A stretch of 64,000 nucleotides of DNA from Bradyrhizobium sp. OK095 (GTDB taxonomy: Bacteria; Pseudomonadota; Alphaproteobacteria; Rhizobiales; Xanthobacteraceae): positions 930,001-994,000 of the forward strand of contig NZ_FOBX01000001.1 in NCBI RefSeq assembly GCF_900109945.1. The letters run 5' to 3'. The stretch's first letter is position 1; each line of letters opens with the position of its first letter. The position numbers and the translations under genes are program-made. A model generated the notes under the pieces. That model did not search any database. It had not been told where the DNA came from and saw only the letters and a program-made list of their open reading frames with translations. Shown piece after piece: positions 35,601 through 45,732 of this stretch.

Positions 35601-37007
35601 ATGATGTTAGAAGTCCTCCGTCCCATCGTCCTGCCCACCGCCTTCCCACTCATGAAAAACGACGAAATCCTGAGCGAGATCACCGAGTTCTGCCGCAAGG
35701 CGGGCATGGCGGAATCGACGTTCGGCCGGCGTGCGGTGAACGATGGGAAGCTCGTGCAGCGCCTGCGCGAGGGCAAGCGCATCACCGTCGACACGCTGGA
35801 GCGGATCCAGGCCTATATTGCGGCCTCGACGACCGGCGGCCTGCCGCCGCCGCGGGGGCTTCAGGTGCCGCCGGAAAAGCGCGACCCGCGCGGCAATTTC
35901 CGCTTCTTCGAGAACCGGCAGAAATACCTGCTGTTCGTGCACACCTGCAGCGAAAAGCGGGTCGTCGCCGACCGCGTGGCGCTGGAGCTGGCCGCCATCC
36001 ATCCGCGCCCACCGGCCCTGCGCATCTTCGACGCGGGCGTCGGCGATGGTACGGTGCTGGCGCGGGTGCTGCGCGCCACACACCAGCGCTACCCGCACAT
36101 GCCGTTCTACGTGGCCGGCAAGGAGCTCAGCCTCGAGGATTTGCGCCTGACGCTGGAGAAGGTGCCGGACCGCATTTTCGAGCATCCGGCGTCGGTGTTC
36201 GTCTTCACCAACATGTTCTATTCGGAGGCGCCCTGGCTGACGCCGGCCTCGCCTGCGGCGGCTGCGGCCACCGTCTGGCACGAGGTTCCGCTGCGGGGGG
36301 GCTCATCGGGCGAGTTTGAGGCGCAGATTGCCGAGCTGAGGCCGTTCCTGGAGCAGAACTGGCGCGCTGCGATCAGCCCGCGCACGGCCATGCCGCTCTA
36401 CGAGCGGCCCGTCGTCCTAGTGCTCTATCGCGAGGACCACAGGTTCCTGCTGGATTCGTCCATTCCGCGGCCGGGCCAGACCGAGGCCAATTTCGACCTC
36501 GTCATTGCCTCCCAGCCCTACCGCGCCCTGTCCTCGGTCAATTTCCGGGCAAAGCGGATCATTGCACCGCTGGCGCGGGCGCTCCGGCCTGGGGGGCGGC
36601 TGATCGGAATCCACTCCCACGGCCAGGATCCGGGCATGGAAATGATCCAGGCGATCTGGCCCGGAGAAAATCCTTTCTCGGTCAGCCGTCATGAGCTATT
36701 GCGCGCCGTGAAGTACGAGCTCGGGTCGTTGGGCCGCGACTTAAATTTTAATGCATACGCTGATAACCGCTCGATCTTCAGGTATGATATGGAAGCGCTG
36801 CCCAACGAGGTAACCGGCTCCATCGGAACCTCGACAGCCTTTGCAGCGTGGAATGCGGCGGTGTATGTCGCTCAGATTGAGGACGACCGGTTGGCAGATA
36901 TGACTCAAAACGGCCGCACTCTGGACGCCGCCAGGGACGTGCTCCGAAAATACAACGGGCTCTGGTTTCTCGACGAATCCTACGTCATCTCGCGTCGGCG
37001 TGATTGA
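35601..37007 (+). CDS. HTH-methyltransferase-like protein upstream of metK
   Basis: About 468 residues. The N terminus (about 20-80) looks like a small DNA-binding domain (FCRKAGMAESTFGRRAVNDGKLV followed by KRITVDTLERIQAYI), as in phage-type HTH proteins. A Rossmann-like SAM-binding fold follows, with motif I FDAGVGDGTVLARVL and ARALRPGGRLIGIHSHG. I choose ATG 35601 after GGTGGG; ATG 35652 (MKNDEILSEI) is an alternative. Its end lies 63 bp before metK. The combination suggests a regulator or sensor of S-adenosylmethionine, but catalysis cannot be excluded. A+T content rises sharply over the last 250 bp. Confidence 0.75.
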   Translation: MMLEVLRPIVLPTAFPLMKNDEILSEITEFCRKAGMAESTFGRRAVNDGKLVQRLREGKRITVDTLERIQAYIAASTTGGLPPPRGLQVPPEKRDPRGNFRFFENRQKYLLFVHTCSEKRVVADRVALELAAIHPRPPALRIFDAGVGDGTVLARVLRATHQRYPHMPFYVAGKELSLEDLRLTLEKVPDRIFEHPASVFVFTNMFYSEAPWLTPASPAAAAATVWHEVPLRGGSSGEFEAQIAELRPFLEQNWRAAISPRTAMPLYERPVVLVLYREDHRFLLDSSIPRPGQTEANFDLVIASQPYRALSSVNFRAKRIIAPLARALRPGGRLIGIHSHGQDPGMEMIQAIWPGENPFSVSRHELLRAVKYELGSLGRDLNFNAYADNRSIFRYDMEALPNEVTGSIGTSTAFAAWNAAVYVAQIEDDRLADMTQNGRTLDAARDVLRKYNGLWFLDESYVISRRRD

Positions 37008-37037
37008 CATCATCCAAGGCTAAACATCGCAAACGAA

Positions 37038-37054
37038 CCGCCGTCGAGTGGCGG
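37038..37054 (+). promoter_or_regulatory. Hairpin just upstream of the metK ribosome-binding site
   Basis: CCGCC (37038-37042), a 7-nt loop and GGCGG (37050-37054) end 4 bases before the AAGGGG ribosome-binding site of metK. It could affect translation initiation. I do not recognise a SAM-II, SAM/SAH or other SAM riboswitch consensus around it. Confidence 0.4.
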
Positions 37055-37070
37055 AACAAGGGGTTACTTG

Positions 37071-38267
<1,197 letters not shown>

Positions 38268-38280
38268 TTTCCGTGCGTCA

Positions 38281-38372
38281 TTCCGGGTTCGCGCGCGAAC
38301 CCGGAACCCTTCATCCACACGTCGCGATTCCGGGGCGCCTCTTCGAGGTGTCCTGGAATGCCCGTTCAACAA
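38281..38372. repeat. Palindromic repeat between metK and ahcY
   Basis: A perfect 26-bp palindrome (arm TTCCGGGTTCGCG) occupies 38281-38306. A second imperfect hairpin pairs ATTCCGGGGCGCC with GGTGTCCTGGAAT at about 38331-38360. It belongs to the same class of interspersed elements seen elsewhere in the window and may end the metK message. Confidence 0.7.
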
Positions 38373-38385
38373 CAGGACACTCGCA

Positions 38386-39807
38386 ATGAACGCGAAGCCC
38401 GGCTTCACCGATTACATCGTCAAGGACATGTCGCTCGCCGATTTCGGCCGCAAGGAACTCTCGCTCGCCGAGACCGAGATGCCCGGCCTGATGGCCACCC
38501 GCGAAGAATACGGCCCGAAGCAGCCTCTGAAGGGCGCTCGTATCGCCGGCTCGCTGCATATGACGATCCAGACCGGCGTGCTGATCGAGACGCTGGCAGC
38601 ACTCGGCGCCGACATTCGCTGGGTCTCCTGCAACATCTATTCGACGCAGGACCACGCTGCGGCGGCGATCGCGGCCGCCGGCATTCCGGTGTTCGCGGTC
38701 AAGGGCGAGAGCCTGACCGAATACTGGGACTACACCGCAAAACTGTTCGACTGGCACGGCGGCGGTCACCCGAACATGATCCTCGATGACGGCGGCGACG
38801 CCACCATGTATGTCCATCTCGGTCTGCGCGCCGAGAACGGCGACACCAAGTTCCTGGACAAGCCGGGTTCGGAAGAAGAGGAAGTCTTCTTCGCGCTTCT
38901 GAAGAAGCAGCTCAAGGACAAGCCGAAGGGCTACTTCGCCGAGATCGCCAAGAGCATCAAGGGCGTTTCCGAAGAGACCACCACGGGCGTGCATCGTCTC
39001 TATGACATGCAGAAGGCCGGCACGCTGCTGTGGCCGGCGATCAACGTCAACGACAGCGTCACCAAGTCGAAGTTCGACAACCTCTATGGCTGCCGTGAAT
39101 CGCTGGTCGACGGCATCCGCCGCGGCACCGACGTGATGATGTCGGGCAAGGTCGCGATGGTCGCGGGCTTCGGCGACGTCGGCAAGGGCTCGGCCGCCTC
39201 GCTGCGCCAGGCCGGCTGCCGCGTGCTGGTCTCGGAAGTCGATCCGATCTGCGCGCTGCAGGCCGCGATGGAAGGCTACGAGGTCGTGACGATGGAAGAC
39301 GCCGCGCCCCGCGCCGACATCTTCGTCACCGCGACCGGCAACAAGGACATCATCACCATCGAGCACATGCGCGCGATGAAGGATCGCGCCATCGTCTGCA
39401 ACATCGGCCACTTCGACAACGAGATCCAGATCGCGGGTCTGCGTAACCTGAAGTGGACCAACATCAAGCCGCAGGTCGACGAGATCGAATTCCCCGACAA
39501 GCACCGCATCATCATGCTGTCGGAGGGCCGCCTCGTGAACCTCGGCAACGCGATGGGCCATCCGTCCTTCGTGATGTCGGCGTCCTTCACCAACCAGACG
39601 TTGGCGCAGATCGAGCTTTACGCCAACAACAAGGACAGCAAGTACAAAAAGGAAGTCTACGTGCTGCCGAAGTCGCTCGACGAGAAGGTCGCGCGGCTGC
39701 ATCTCGCCAAGATCGGCGTCAAGCTCACCGAGCTGCGCAAGGATCAGGCCGACTACATCGGCGTCAAGCAGGAAGGTCCGTACAAGAGCGACCATTACCG
39801 GTACTGA
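38386..39807 (+). CDS. ahcY: S-adenosylhomocysteine hydrolase
   Basis: 473 residues. The NAD-binding site is [29 protein letters not shown]. The substrate site has [45 protein letters not shown] and [14 protein letters not shown]. The C-terminal KSDHYRY supplies the conserved Lys and Tyr that reach the neighbouring subunit's NAD. It splits SAH into adenosine and homocysteine. ATG 38386 ([15 protein letters not shown]) is the family start; the upstream frame lies within metK in another phase. Confidence 0.97.
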   Translation: MNAKPGFTDYIVKDMSLADFGRKELSLAETEMPGLMATREEYGPKQPLKGARIAGSLHMTIQTGVLIETLAALGADIRWVSCNIYSTQDHAAAAIAAAGIPVFAVKGESLTEYWDYTAKLFDWHGGGHPNMILDDGGDATMYVHLGLRAENGDTKFLDKPGSEEEEVFFALLKKQLKDKPKGYFAEIAKSIKGVSEETTTGVHRLYDMQKAGTLLWPAINVNDSVTKSKFDNLYGCRESLVDGIRRGTDVMMSGKVAMVAGFGDVGKGSAASLRQAGCRVLVSEVDPICALQAAMEGYEVVTMEDAAPRADIFVTATGNKDIITIEHMRAMKDRAIVCNIGHFDNEIQIAGLRNLKWTNIKPQVDEIEFPDKHRIIMLSEGRLVNLGNAMGHPSFVMSASFTNQTLAQIELYANNKDSKYKKEVYVLPKSLDEKVARLHLAKIGVKLTELRKDQADYIGVKQEGPYKSDHYRY

Positions 39808-39833
39808 TACCGCCGATCACATCGATCTTCGAC

Positions 39834-39868
39834 ACGAAGCCCCGGAGCGATCCGGGGCTTCGTTGTTT
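39834..39868 (+). terminator. Rho-independent-type terminator after ahcY
   Basis: ACGAAGCCCCGGA-GCGA-TCCGGGGCTTCGT is a perfect 13-bp stem with a 4-nt loop, 26 bases after the ahcY stop, followed by TGTTTC. The stem is strong and the T-run weak. Confidence 0.8.
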
Positions 39869-39968
39869 CGGCGCATGGAATTCAACTCGCTTTGAGGTTG
39901 CCGCACGGCTGATTGCCAATTGACGGGCGCCGTCGCCGGTCCGACAATCCTCCCCGGCGGAGGAAACC

Positions 39969-41429
39969 ATGCAACAAGAACATTTCGACGTGCTGATCGT
40001 CGGCGCCGGCCTGTCCGGCATCGGCGCGGGCTATCATTTGCAGCAGAAGTGCCCCACCAAGAGCTACGTCATCCTCGAGGGCCGCGACTGCATCGGCGGC
40101 ACCTGGGATCTGTTCCGCTATCCCGGCATCCGCTCCGACAGCGACATGTTCACGCTCGGCTATTCGTTCAAGCCTTGGACCGATCCTAAGGCGATCGCCG
40201 ATGGTCCGCAGATCCTGAACTATGTGCGTGAGGCCGCTGCCGAGAACGACATCGAGAAACACATCCGCTTTCGCCATAGTGTGAGGCGCGCGTCGTGGTC
40301 GACGCCGGATGCACGCTGGACTGTCGAGGTCGAGCGCATCACAGGCGAGGGTGCAACCGAACTCGTACGCTTCACCTGCAATTTCCTGTTCATGTGCCCG
40401 GGCTATTACAAATACGAGGCGGGCTACACGCCGGAGTTTGCGGGCGCGGCTGATTTCGCCGGCCGCATCGTGCATCCGCAGAAATGGACCGAGGACATCG
40501 ACTACGCCGGCAAACGCATCGTCGTGATCGGCTCGGGCGCAACCGCGGTGACGTTGGTGCCTGAGCTCGCCAAGACCGCGGCGCAGGTCACCATGCTCCA
40601 GCGCTCGCCGACTTACGTGGTGTCGCGACCGGCGCAGGACCCTGTCGCCAACAAGCTGCGCCGCAATCTGCCGACGCGGCTTGCCTATCATGTCATCCGC
40701 TGGCGCAACGTGATGTGGGGGATGTTCTTCTTCCAGCTCAGCCGGCGCCGGCCGGACAAGGTGAAGAACCTGATCCTCGGAGGCGTGCGTATGGCCCTCG
40801 GTCCCGATTACGACGTCGCCACCCATTTCACCCCGCGTTACAATCCCTGGGACCAGCGCCTGTGCCTCGTGCCCGATGGCGATTTGTTCAAGGCGATCCG
40901 CGAGCAGCGCGCCTCCGTCGTCACCAACGAGATCGACAGGTTTACGCGCGATGGCATCCGGCTGAAGGACGGCAGAGAGCTTGCGGCTGACATCATCGTC
41001 ACGGCGACGGGCCTCGTGCTCCAGGTCGTCGGCGGTCTCGAAGTCAGCGTCGACGGTCGCGCGGTCGATTTCGCCAACACGCTGACCTACAAGGGCATGA
41101 TGTATGCCGACGTGCCGAACATGGCCTCGGCCTTCGGCTACACCAACGCGTCCTGGACGCTGAAATGCGACCTCACCTGCGAATATGTCTGCCGTCTCAT
41201 CAACTACATGGACCGGCACAATTTCCGCCAGTGCATGCCGCACAATGACGACCCCGAGATCACCGCGCAGCCGTCGCTCGCTTTCACCTCGGGTTATGTG
41301 CAGCGCTCGGTCGCAAAAATGCCGAAGCAGGGCTCCAAGCAGCCGTGGCGGCTGTACCAGAACTACGCGCTCGACATCGTCTCCTTGCGCTTCGGCAAGA
41401 TCGACGACGGCGTGATGCAATATTCCTGA
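39969..41429 (+). CDS. Flavin-containing (Baeyer-Villiger-type) monooxygenase
   Basis: 486 residues. The FAD site is FDVLIVGAGLSGIGAGYHL and the NADPH site is IVVIGSGATAVTLVPELA. Between them are GGTWDLFRYPGIRSDSDMFTLGYSF and FLFMCPGYYKYEAGYTPEFAG, related to the FxGxxxHxxxW region of class B flavoprotein monooxygenases. Such enzymes insert oxygen into ketones or oxidise N or S atoms. A good GGAGGAAACC lies before ATG 39969. It converges with the MFS gene at 41450. The substrate is unknown. Confidence 0.9.
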   Translation: MQQEHFDVLIVGAGLSGIGAGYHLQQKCPTKSYVILEGRDCIGGTWDLFRYPGIRSDSDMFTLGYSFKPWTDPKAIADGPQILNYVREAAAENDIEKHIRFRHSVRRASWSTPDARWTVEVERITGEGATELVRFTCNFLFMCPGYYKYEAGYTPEFAGAADFAGRIVHPQKWTEDIDYAGKRIVVIGSGATAVTLVPELAKTAAQVTMLQRSPTYVVSRPAQDPVANKLRRNLPTRLAYHVIRWRNVMWGMFFFQLSRRRPDKVKNLILGGVRMALGPDYDVATHFTPRYNPWDQRLCLVPDGDLFKAIREQRASVVTNEIDRFTRDGIRLKDGRELAADIIVTATGLVLQVVGGLEVSVDGRAVDFANTLTYKGMMYADVPNMASAFGYTNASWTLKCDLTCEYVCRLINYMDRHNFRQCMPHNDDPEITAQPSLAFTSGYVQRSVAKMPKQGSKQPWRLYQNYALDIVSLRFGKIDDGVMQYS

Positions 41430-41449
41430 TCACGCCGCTGCTGTTGCTT

Positions 41450-42673
41450 CTATGCCTCGCGCGTGGTGAGCGCGAGGCCAAGGTCGATCGCAAGCGCCAG
41501 CACCACGGCACCGCCGCCCAGTCCGAACAGGACCAGATAGTCGCCGCCGGTCTGCGCGTAGATCCAGGAGAAACCGTAGGCAGCGGCAGCCTGGAACAGC
41601 GCAAAGCTGGTGGTGGCGTGGCTCCATGTCGCGCGCTGCTGCTCGGTCGAATGTGGGACCAGCTCATGGATGCGGCCGAGCACGAGCGGCACGATACCGG
41701 GCGTGAAGCCGCCAACCACCACGCTCGACACGATCAGCGACAGCGGCGCGGTGCTGACGGTCGGCAGCAGCACGGCGGCCGCCTCGATCAGGAACGCCGC
41801 ACGCAGCGCTGGACCGAAACCGGAGCGGTCACCGAGATGTCCGGTGACGAGCGGGCCGATGATGGCGCCGAGCCCGTACAGCACCCAGTAGCGCGATCCC
41901 GCGGCAATGCCCTGGCCGAGGCCACGCGCCACGAAATCGACGATGAAGACCATGTGCGGCACCAGCGCCACCGCGTTGAGGCCGTATTGGACCAGCAGCG
42001 CACGGGTCGCGAGCGAGGCTTGATGGTGTTTTGCTCGATGAGCAGACGTAGTGTCGGCCTTGGCCTCGGCAGGCCAGTTCCACCAGCTCGCGAGCGTGAG
42101 CACGGCCGAGAGCACGCCGAGGCCGTACCAGCTCTGCTGCAAACCCTGTTGCAGCAGCAACGGCACCAGCGTGCCCGATGCGGCGACGCCGAGGCCAACG
42201 CCCGCAAAGATCACGCCGCCGACGATACCGCGCCGCGCAGGTGAGGTGTGCGGCAGAATGACAGACGCCGCGAGCACCATGATGATGCCGCCGGTGAGGC
42301 CCGACAGGAAGCGCCAGGCAAAGAACCAGGTGAACGACACCGGCGCTGAGCTGGCGAAGAATGAGAGGGTGGCGAGCAGCATCATCACCCGCAGCGCGCG
42401 GATTGCACCGATGCGACCAGCTACGGTTCGTGCTGCGAGCGCGCCAGCGAGATAGCCGGCAAGGTTCGCCGCACCGAGATAGACGACGTCGGATGCGCTG
42501 AACCATTTTGCGGCGATCAGGGCCGGGATCAGCGGCGTGTAGGAAAAGCGGGCGAGGCCGAGTCCGACCAACGAGGCGGACAGGCCCGCGACAGCGTATC
42601 GCCAGGTCTGTCGGGAAGCCGAGCCCGGCCGCGGATGCGGCCGGGCGTTGGTATCTGCATTGAGTTCGGTCAT
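41450..42673 (-). CDS. MFS transporter, YbfB/YjiJ family
   Basis: 407 residues and 12 hydrophobic segments. The typical start is LSASLVGLGLARFSYTPLIPALIAAKWFSASDVVYLGAANLAGYLAGALAA split over the first two helices, with PARRGIVGGVIFAGVGLGVAASGTLVPLLL in helix 5. The gene begins 18 bp after the SDR stop on the same strand, so the two form an operon facing away from a LysR regulator. Probably an exporter; substrate unknown. Confidence 0.88.
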   Translation of the reverse strand: MTELNADTNARPHPRPGSASRQTWRYAVAGLSASLVGLGLARFSYTPLIPALIAAKWFSASDVVYLGAANLAGYLAGALAARTVAGRIGAIRALRVMMLLATLSFFASSAPVSFTWFFAWRFLSGLTGGIIMVLAASVILPHTSPARRGIVGGVIFAGVGLGVAASGTLVPLLLQQGLQQSWYGLGVLSAVLTLASWWNWPAEAKADTTSAHRAKHHQASLATRALLVQYGLNAVALVPHMVFIVDFVARGLGQGIAAGSRYWVLYGLGAIIGPLVTGHLGDRSGFGPALRAAFLIEAAAVLLPTVSTAPLSLIVSSVVVGGFTPGIVPLVLGRIHELVPHSTEQQRATWSHATTSFALFQAAAAYGFSWIYAQTGGDYLVLFGLGGGAVVLALAIDLGLALTTREA

Positions 42674-42691
42674 GTTATCCTCCGGCGTGAC

Positions 42692-43402
42692 TCAGTGGCC
42701 GGCGCTCTGGCCACCGTCGACATGCAGGATCTCGCCGGTGACGAAGGAGGCACCCTCGAGATAGAGCACGGCATCGACGATGTCGGACATCTCGCCCATA
42801 TGGCCGACCGGGTGCAGCGCGCTCAGCTGGGCATGCGTTTCGACCGGGTGCATCGGCGACTTGATGATGCCGGGCGAGACCGCATTCACGCGGATGCCGC
42901 GCTTGGCGTATTCGATCGCGAGCGACTTCGTCGCCGCGCTCAGCCCGCCCTTGCTCAGCGAGGCCAGCACCGAGGGCACGTTCGAATTGGCCTGGTCGAC
43001 CAACGTGGTCGTGATCTGGACCACGTGGCCAGACCCCTGCTTCTCCATCTCGGCGATGGCGAGCTGCGTGATGTTGAAGAAGCCCGCGACGTTGGTTCCC
43101 ATCACCGCCGCGTAGTCCTCTACCGTGTACTGCGTGAACGGCTTGGCGACGAAGATGCCGGCATTGTTGACCAGCGCGTCGACGCGGCCGAAACGGGCGA
43201 CGGCCTCCGAAACCACGCGCTCGGCGGTGGCCCGGTCGGCGATGTCGCCGGGGACGGCGAGGATATCGTCATCGCCGGACTGCTTGATGGAGCGTGCCGT
43301 AGCGACGACGCGATAATTGCGATCGCGAAACCCCTGGACGAGGGCGGCGCCGATGCCCTGCGATGCACCGGTGATGATGGCAACCTTCTGTTCGATACCC
43401 AT
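42692..43402 (-). CDS. SDR-fold protein lacking the catalytic tyrosine
   Basis: 236 residues with the Rossmann cofactor motif TGASQGIG, NNAG and the C-terminal FVTGEILHVDGGQSAGH. The canonical Ser-Tyr-Lys site is altered. The Ser position reads ITTTLVDQAN (Thr), and four residues before the Lys of LASLSKGG there is Ala instead of Tyr. Cofactor binding is therefore likely, but ordinary dehydrogenase chemistry is doubtful. ATG 43402 follows a GGAGCC-type site. It is the first gene of an operon with the MFS pump and diverges from LysR at 43626. A decayed relative lies at 57252. Confidence 0.88.
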   Translation of the reverse strand: MGIEQKVAIITGASQGIGAALVQGFRDRNYRVVATARSIKQSGDDDILAVPGDIADRATAERVVSEAVARFGRVDALVNNAGIFVAKPFTQYTVEDYAAVMGTNVAGFFNITQLAIAEMEKQGSGHVVQITTTLVDQANSNVPSVLASLSKGGLSAATKSLAIEYAKRGIRVNAVSPGIIKSPMHPVETHAQLSALHPVGHMGEMSDIVDAVLYLEGASFVTGEILHVDGGQSAGH

Positions 43403-43625
43403 GACGGGCTCCTGTTGTTGGTTTCCAGAACCTGCGCCAGCAGCGGCTGGCTTGCTTGCTGAGGTACGCCGCAACGGCCCGGCTGCGAATACACGTTGTC
43501 CGGCAGACACTGTTACGCGGCGCGAACGAATGCCGGATCGGCCCCGAGCGGCCTTTGGCGGCAGTTGTCGCGGCGCGGGGGAACGCCTAGCCTGTCACGG
43601 GAATTTGACGGGGCGGCGGGAAAGC

Positions 43626-44549
43626 ATGGATCGTCTGGATGCGATGAATGTGTTCGTCCTTGCGGTGGACGAGGGGAGCCTCGCGGCCGCAGGACGCAAG
43701 CTCGGCCGTTCGCCGGCGGCGGTGAGCCGCGCCATCGCCTTCCTGGAGGAGCGGGTCGGCGCCGAGCTGCTGCATCGGACCACGCGCTCGATCAAGCTGA
43801 GCGAGGAGGGCGAGCGCTATGTCGCGATCTGCCGCCGCGTGCTGACCGAGCTGGAAGAGGCCGAGGACATCGCGGCCGGGCCACGCACGGCGCCGCGCGG
43901 CTTGCTCACGATGACTGCGCCTGTGGTCTCGGGCGAGATGGTGCTGCGTCCGATCCTCGATGCCTTTCTCGACGCTTACCCAACCGTGTCGGCAAAGCTC
44001 CTGCTGTTCGACCGCGCGGTCAATCTGATCGAGGAGGGCGTCGACGTCGCGCTCCGCATCGGTCCTCTCGTGGATTCAGCGATGGTGGCGATGCGGCTCG
44101 GCGGGATCAGCCGCATCGTGGTGGCTGCTCCCCGCTATCTGAAGCAGCATCCGCGCATCACCGAGCCCGGCGATCTCGCAAAACATCAGATCGTGGCGAT
44201 GGCGCATCTGCCCAATTCCTGGACCTTTGCGCCGCAGGCCGGCTCATCGGCGGCGCGCACGGTGCAATTCACCCCGCGGCTCATCGTCAACAGCACCTAT
44301 GCGGCGGTGGCTTCCACCGTGGCCGGGCGTGGCGTGGCGCGGATGTATTCGTACCAGGTGGCTGCGGAGGTCGCGCGTGGCGAGCTCGAGATCGTGCTGG
44401 CCGACGATGAGGATCCGGAGATGCCCGCGCACCTGATCAGCCCGCAGGGGCGGCTTTCGGTGCCCAAGGTGCGGGCGTTCACCGACTTTGCCGTACCCCG
44501 GCTGAAGAAGCAGTTTGTGCTGCTGAAGCGGAGCGTCAGTGCGCGCTGA
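43626..44549 (+). CDS. LysR-family transcriptional regulator
   Basis: 307 residues. The N-terminal winged HTH is MNVFVLAVDEGSLAAAGRKLGRSPAAVSRAIAFLE, split by helix 2. A linker helix follows, then a periplasmic-binding-like effector domain (about 90-295, GLLTMTAPVVSGEMVLRP). It diverges from the SDR-MFS operon with a 223-bp gap, the standard place for a LysR that controls its neighbour. I use ATG 43626 (MDRLDAMNVF); the longer open frame has no family similarity. Confidence 0.92.
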   Translation: MDRLDAMNVFVLAVDEGSLAAAGRKLGRSPAAVSRAIAFLEERVGAELLHRTTRSIKLSEEGERYVAICRRVLTELEEAEDIAAGPRTAPRGLLTMTAPVVSGEMVLRPILDAFLDAYPTVSAKLLLFDRAVNLIEEGVDVALRIGPLVDSAMVAMRLGGISRIVVAAPRYLKQHPRITEPGDLAKHQIVAMAHLPNSWTFAPQAGSSAARTVQFTPRLIVNSTYAAVASTVAGRGVARMYSYQVAAEVARGELEIVLADDEDPEMPAHLISPQGRLSVPKVRAFTDFAVPRLKKQFVLLKRSVSAR

Positions 44550-44693
44550 TCCGCGGCGCCCTCGCAATGCGTTGTTTTGCGTATACGGGCACCGGGGTGA
44601 ATCGGCCATGCTGCCCGAACGGTTAACGCCGGATTAACCGGTGAGTCCTAGCCTGTCTCGGCCGGGGTTACTCGCAAGGCCGAGGTGAGCCCA

Positions 44694-44849
44694 ATGGAAG
44701 CCCAGAAGATCGCGGTCGACGCCGTCGTCGCGTTGACCGATTGCGACCGCGACGCCGTCATTGCCTTCATCCGTCGGCTTTATCTAGCCGGCGTCACCGA
44801 CCCCAAGCGCCTGACCTTCAAGGGTCTCCAGGCGCTGTCGCGGGCGTGA
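44694..44849 (+). CDS. Small conserved-looking protein (51 aa)
   Basis: ATG 44694 is preceded by GAGGTGAG at ideal spacing, and the 51-residue product is well composed: KIAVDAVVALTDCDRDAVIA then FIRRLYLAGVTDPKRLTFKG. It is predicted mostly helical and soluble. Codon use matches neighbouring genes. No family was recognised. The good ribosome-binding site and codon bias argue it is real despite its size. Confidence 0.6.
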   Translation: MEAQKIAVDAVVALTDCDRDAVIAFIRRLYLAGVTDPKRLTFKGLQALSRA

Positions 44850-44870
44850 CACGCGCGTCCTTCATCGAAT

Positions 44871-45497
44871 CTATTTTGCCCCGACGGTCGGATCGTTGAT
44901 CCGGATCGAGGTGACGCGGTCTTGCCGCACCTCGAATGAGAACGGCCATGGCCCGTAGGTCCAGAGCTCGGTCTTGTCGAGCCCGCTTGGGCCGACATGG
45001 TGGGGGCTGCCGAATTGCGCCATCAGCTTGTCGATGCCGTCGCCGAGATTGACCTGATTGAAGCTGTAGCCGGCGGCGGGAGCCTCGCCGCTGATCTGAA
45101 GCGCGACGATGCGCTTCGCCTTCACGGTCGCGGCGAGATAGGGGTATTGGTTGGGCTTGCCGAGGAAGTACACATAGTTGGTGGCGTTGTTCTCGGGCGG
45201 CAGCTTGCGGTGGGGCTCGCCGAGCACGGCCTTGAGTGAGGTCTCCGAGATACCGACGCCGATCGCGCCCATGCGCTGGCAGGCAAAGCTGAGCAAATCA
45301 GGATCGGGCGGGACGGCGCGCTTACCGGCTTCGACGCGGCAGACGAATGTCTGCCCTTCCCGCAGCCACTGGCCGCGGAGCTCCGGATCTGGAGTCTTGC
45401 CCTGTTGCGCTTGCGGCGGAGCGCCTTGACCATTCGCGGATACCGACACGCCAAGCAGAGACAGCGCGAGCGCGAAACCCGCCAACGACCGCGACAT
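44871..45497 (-). CDS. Exported protein, SmpA/BamE-like fold possible
   Basis: About 208 residues. A signal peptide (SLAGFALALSLLGVSVSANG) is followed by a Gln/Pro-rich stretch. A domain with IGVGISETSLKAVLGEPHRKL and LGDGIDKLMAQFGSPHHVGPS comes next. The repeated GxxxxxLxxxLGxPH pattern resembles SmpA/OmlA-type modules that pack on partner proteins. I prefer ATG 45497 so that the signal peptide is at the N terminus; ATG 45545 adds 16 residues. Periplasmic, function unknown. Confidence 0.7.
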   Translation of the reverse strand: MSRSLAGFALALSLLGVSVSANGQGAPPQAQQGKTPDPELRGQWLREGQTFVCRVEAGKRAVPPDPDLLSFACQRMGAIGVGISETSLKAVLGEPHRKLPPENNATNYVYFLGKPNQYPYLAATVKAKRIVALQISGEAPAAGYSFNQVNLGDGIDKLMAQFGSPHHVGPSGLDKTELWTYGPWPFSFEVRQDRVTSIRINDPTVGAK

Positions 45498-45732
45498 TCC
45501 CAAGACGCAACTCCGAGTTCCGAACCTGTGGAACCAGGATACCATGAGCCTGAAATCGGCTGCAACGCCGGGATTGACGTAGGCGCAGCTACGATTTGTA
45601 ATTGCGTCTGGAGCGGCCAGGCCGCCCCGATCACGACCTGCGGAACAGCCTCAGGCTGTATCGCCTTTGCCTTGCCGCTTGGGCTGGGGCGGGCTACAGC
45701 ACAGTTCGGCTAGGTCCTTGGGGGTTGGGGAT

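Noticed and set aside
37008..37070. SAM riboswitch before metK
   Set aside because: Only one small hairpin is present; no SAM-II, SAM-V or SAM/SAH consensus elements could be matched by eye.
38311..39795. 494-codon minus-strand open frame
   Set aside because: Antisense shadow of ahcY.
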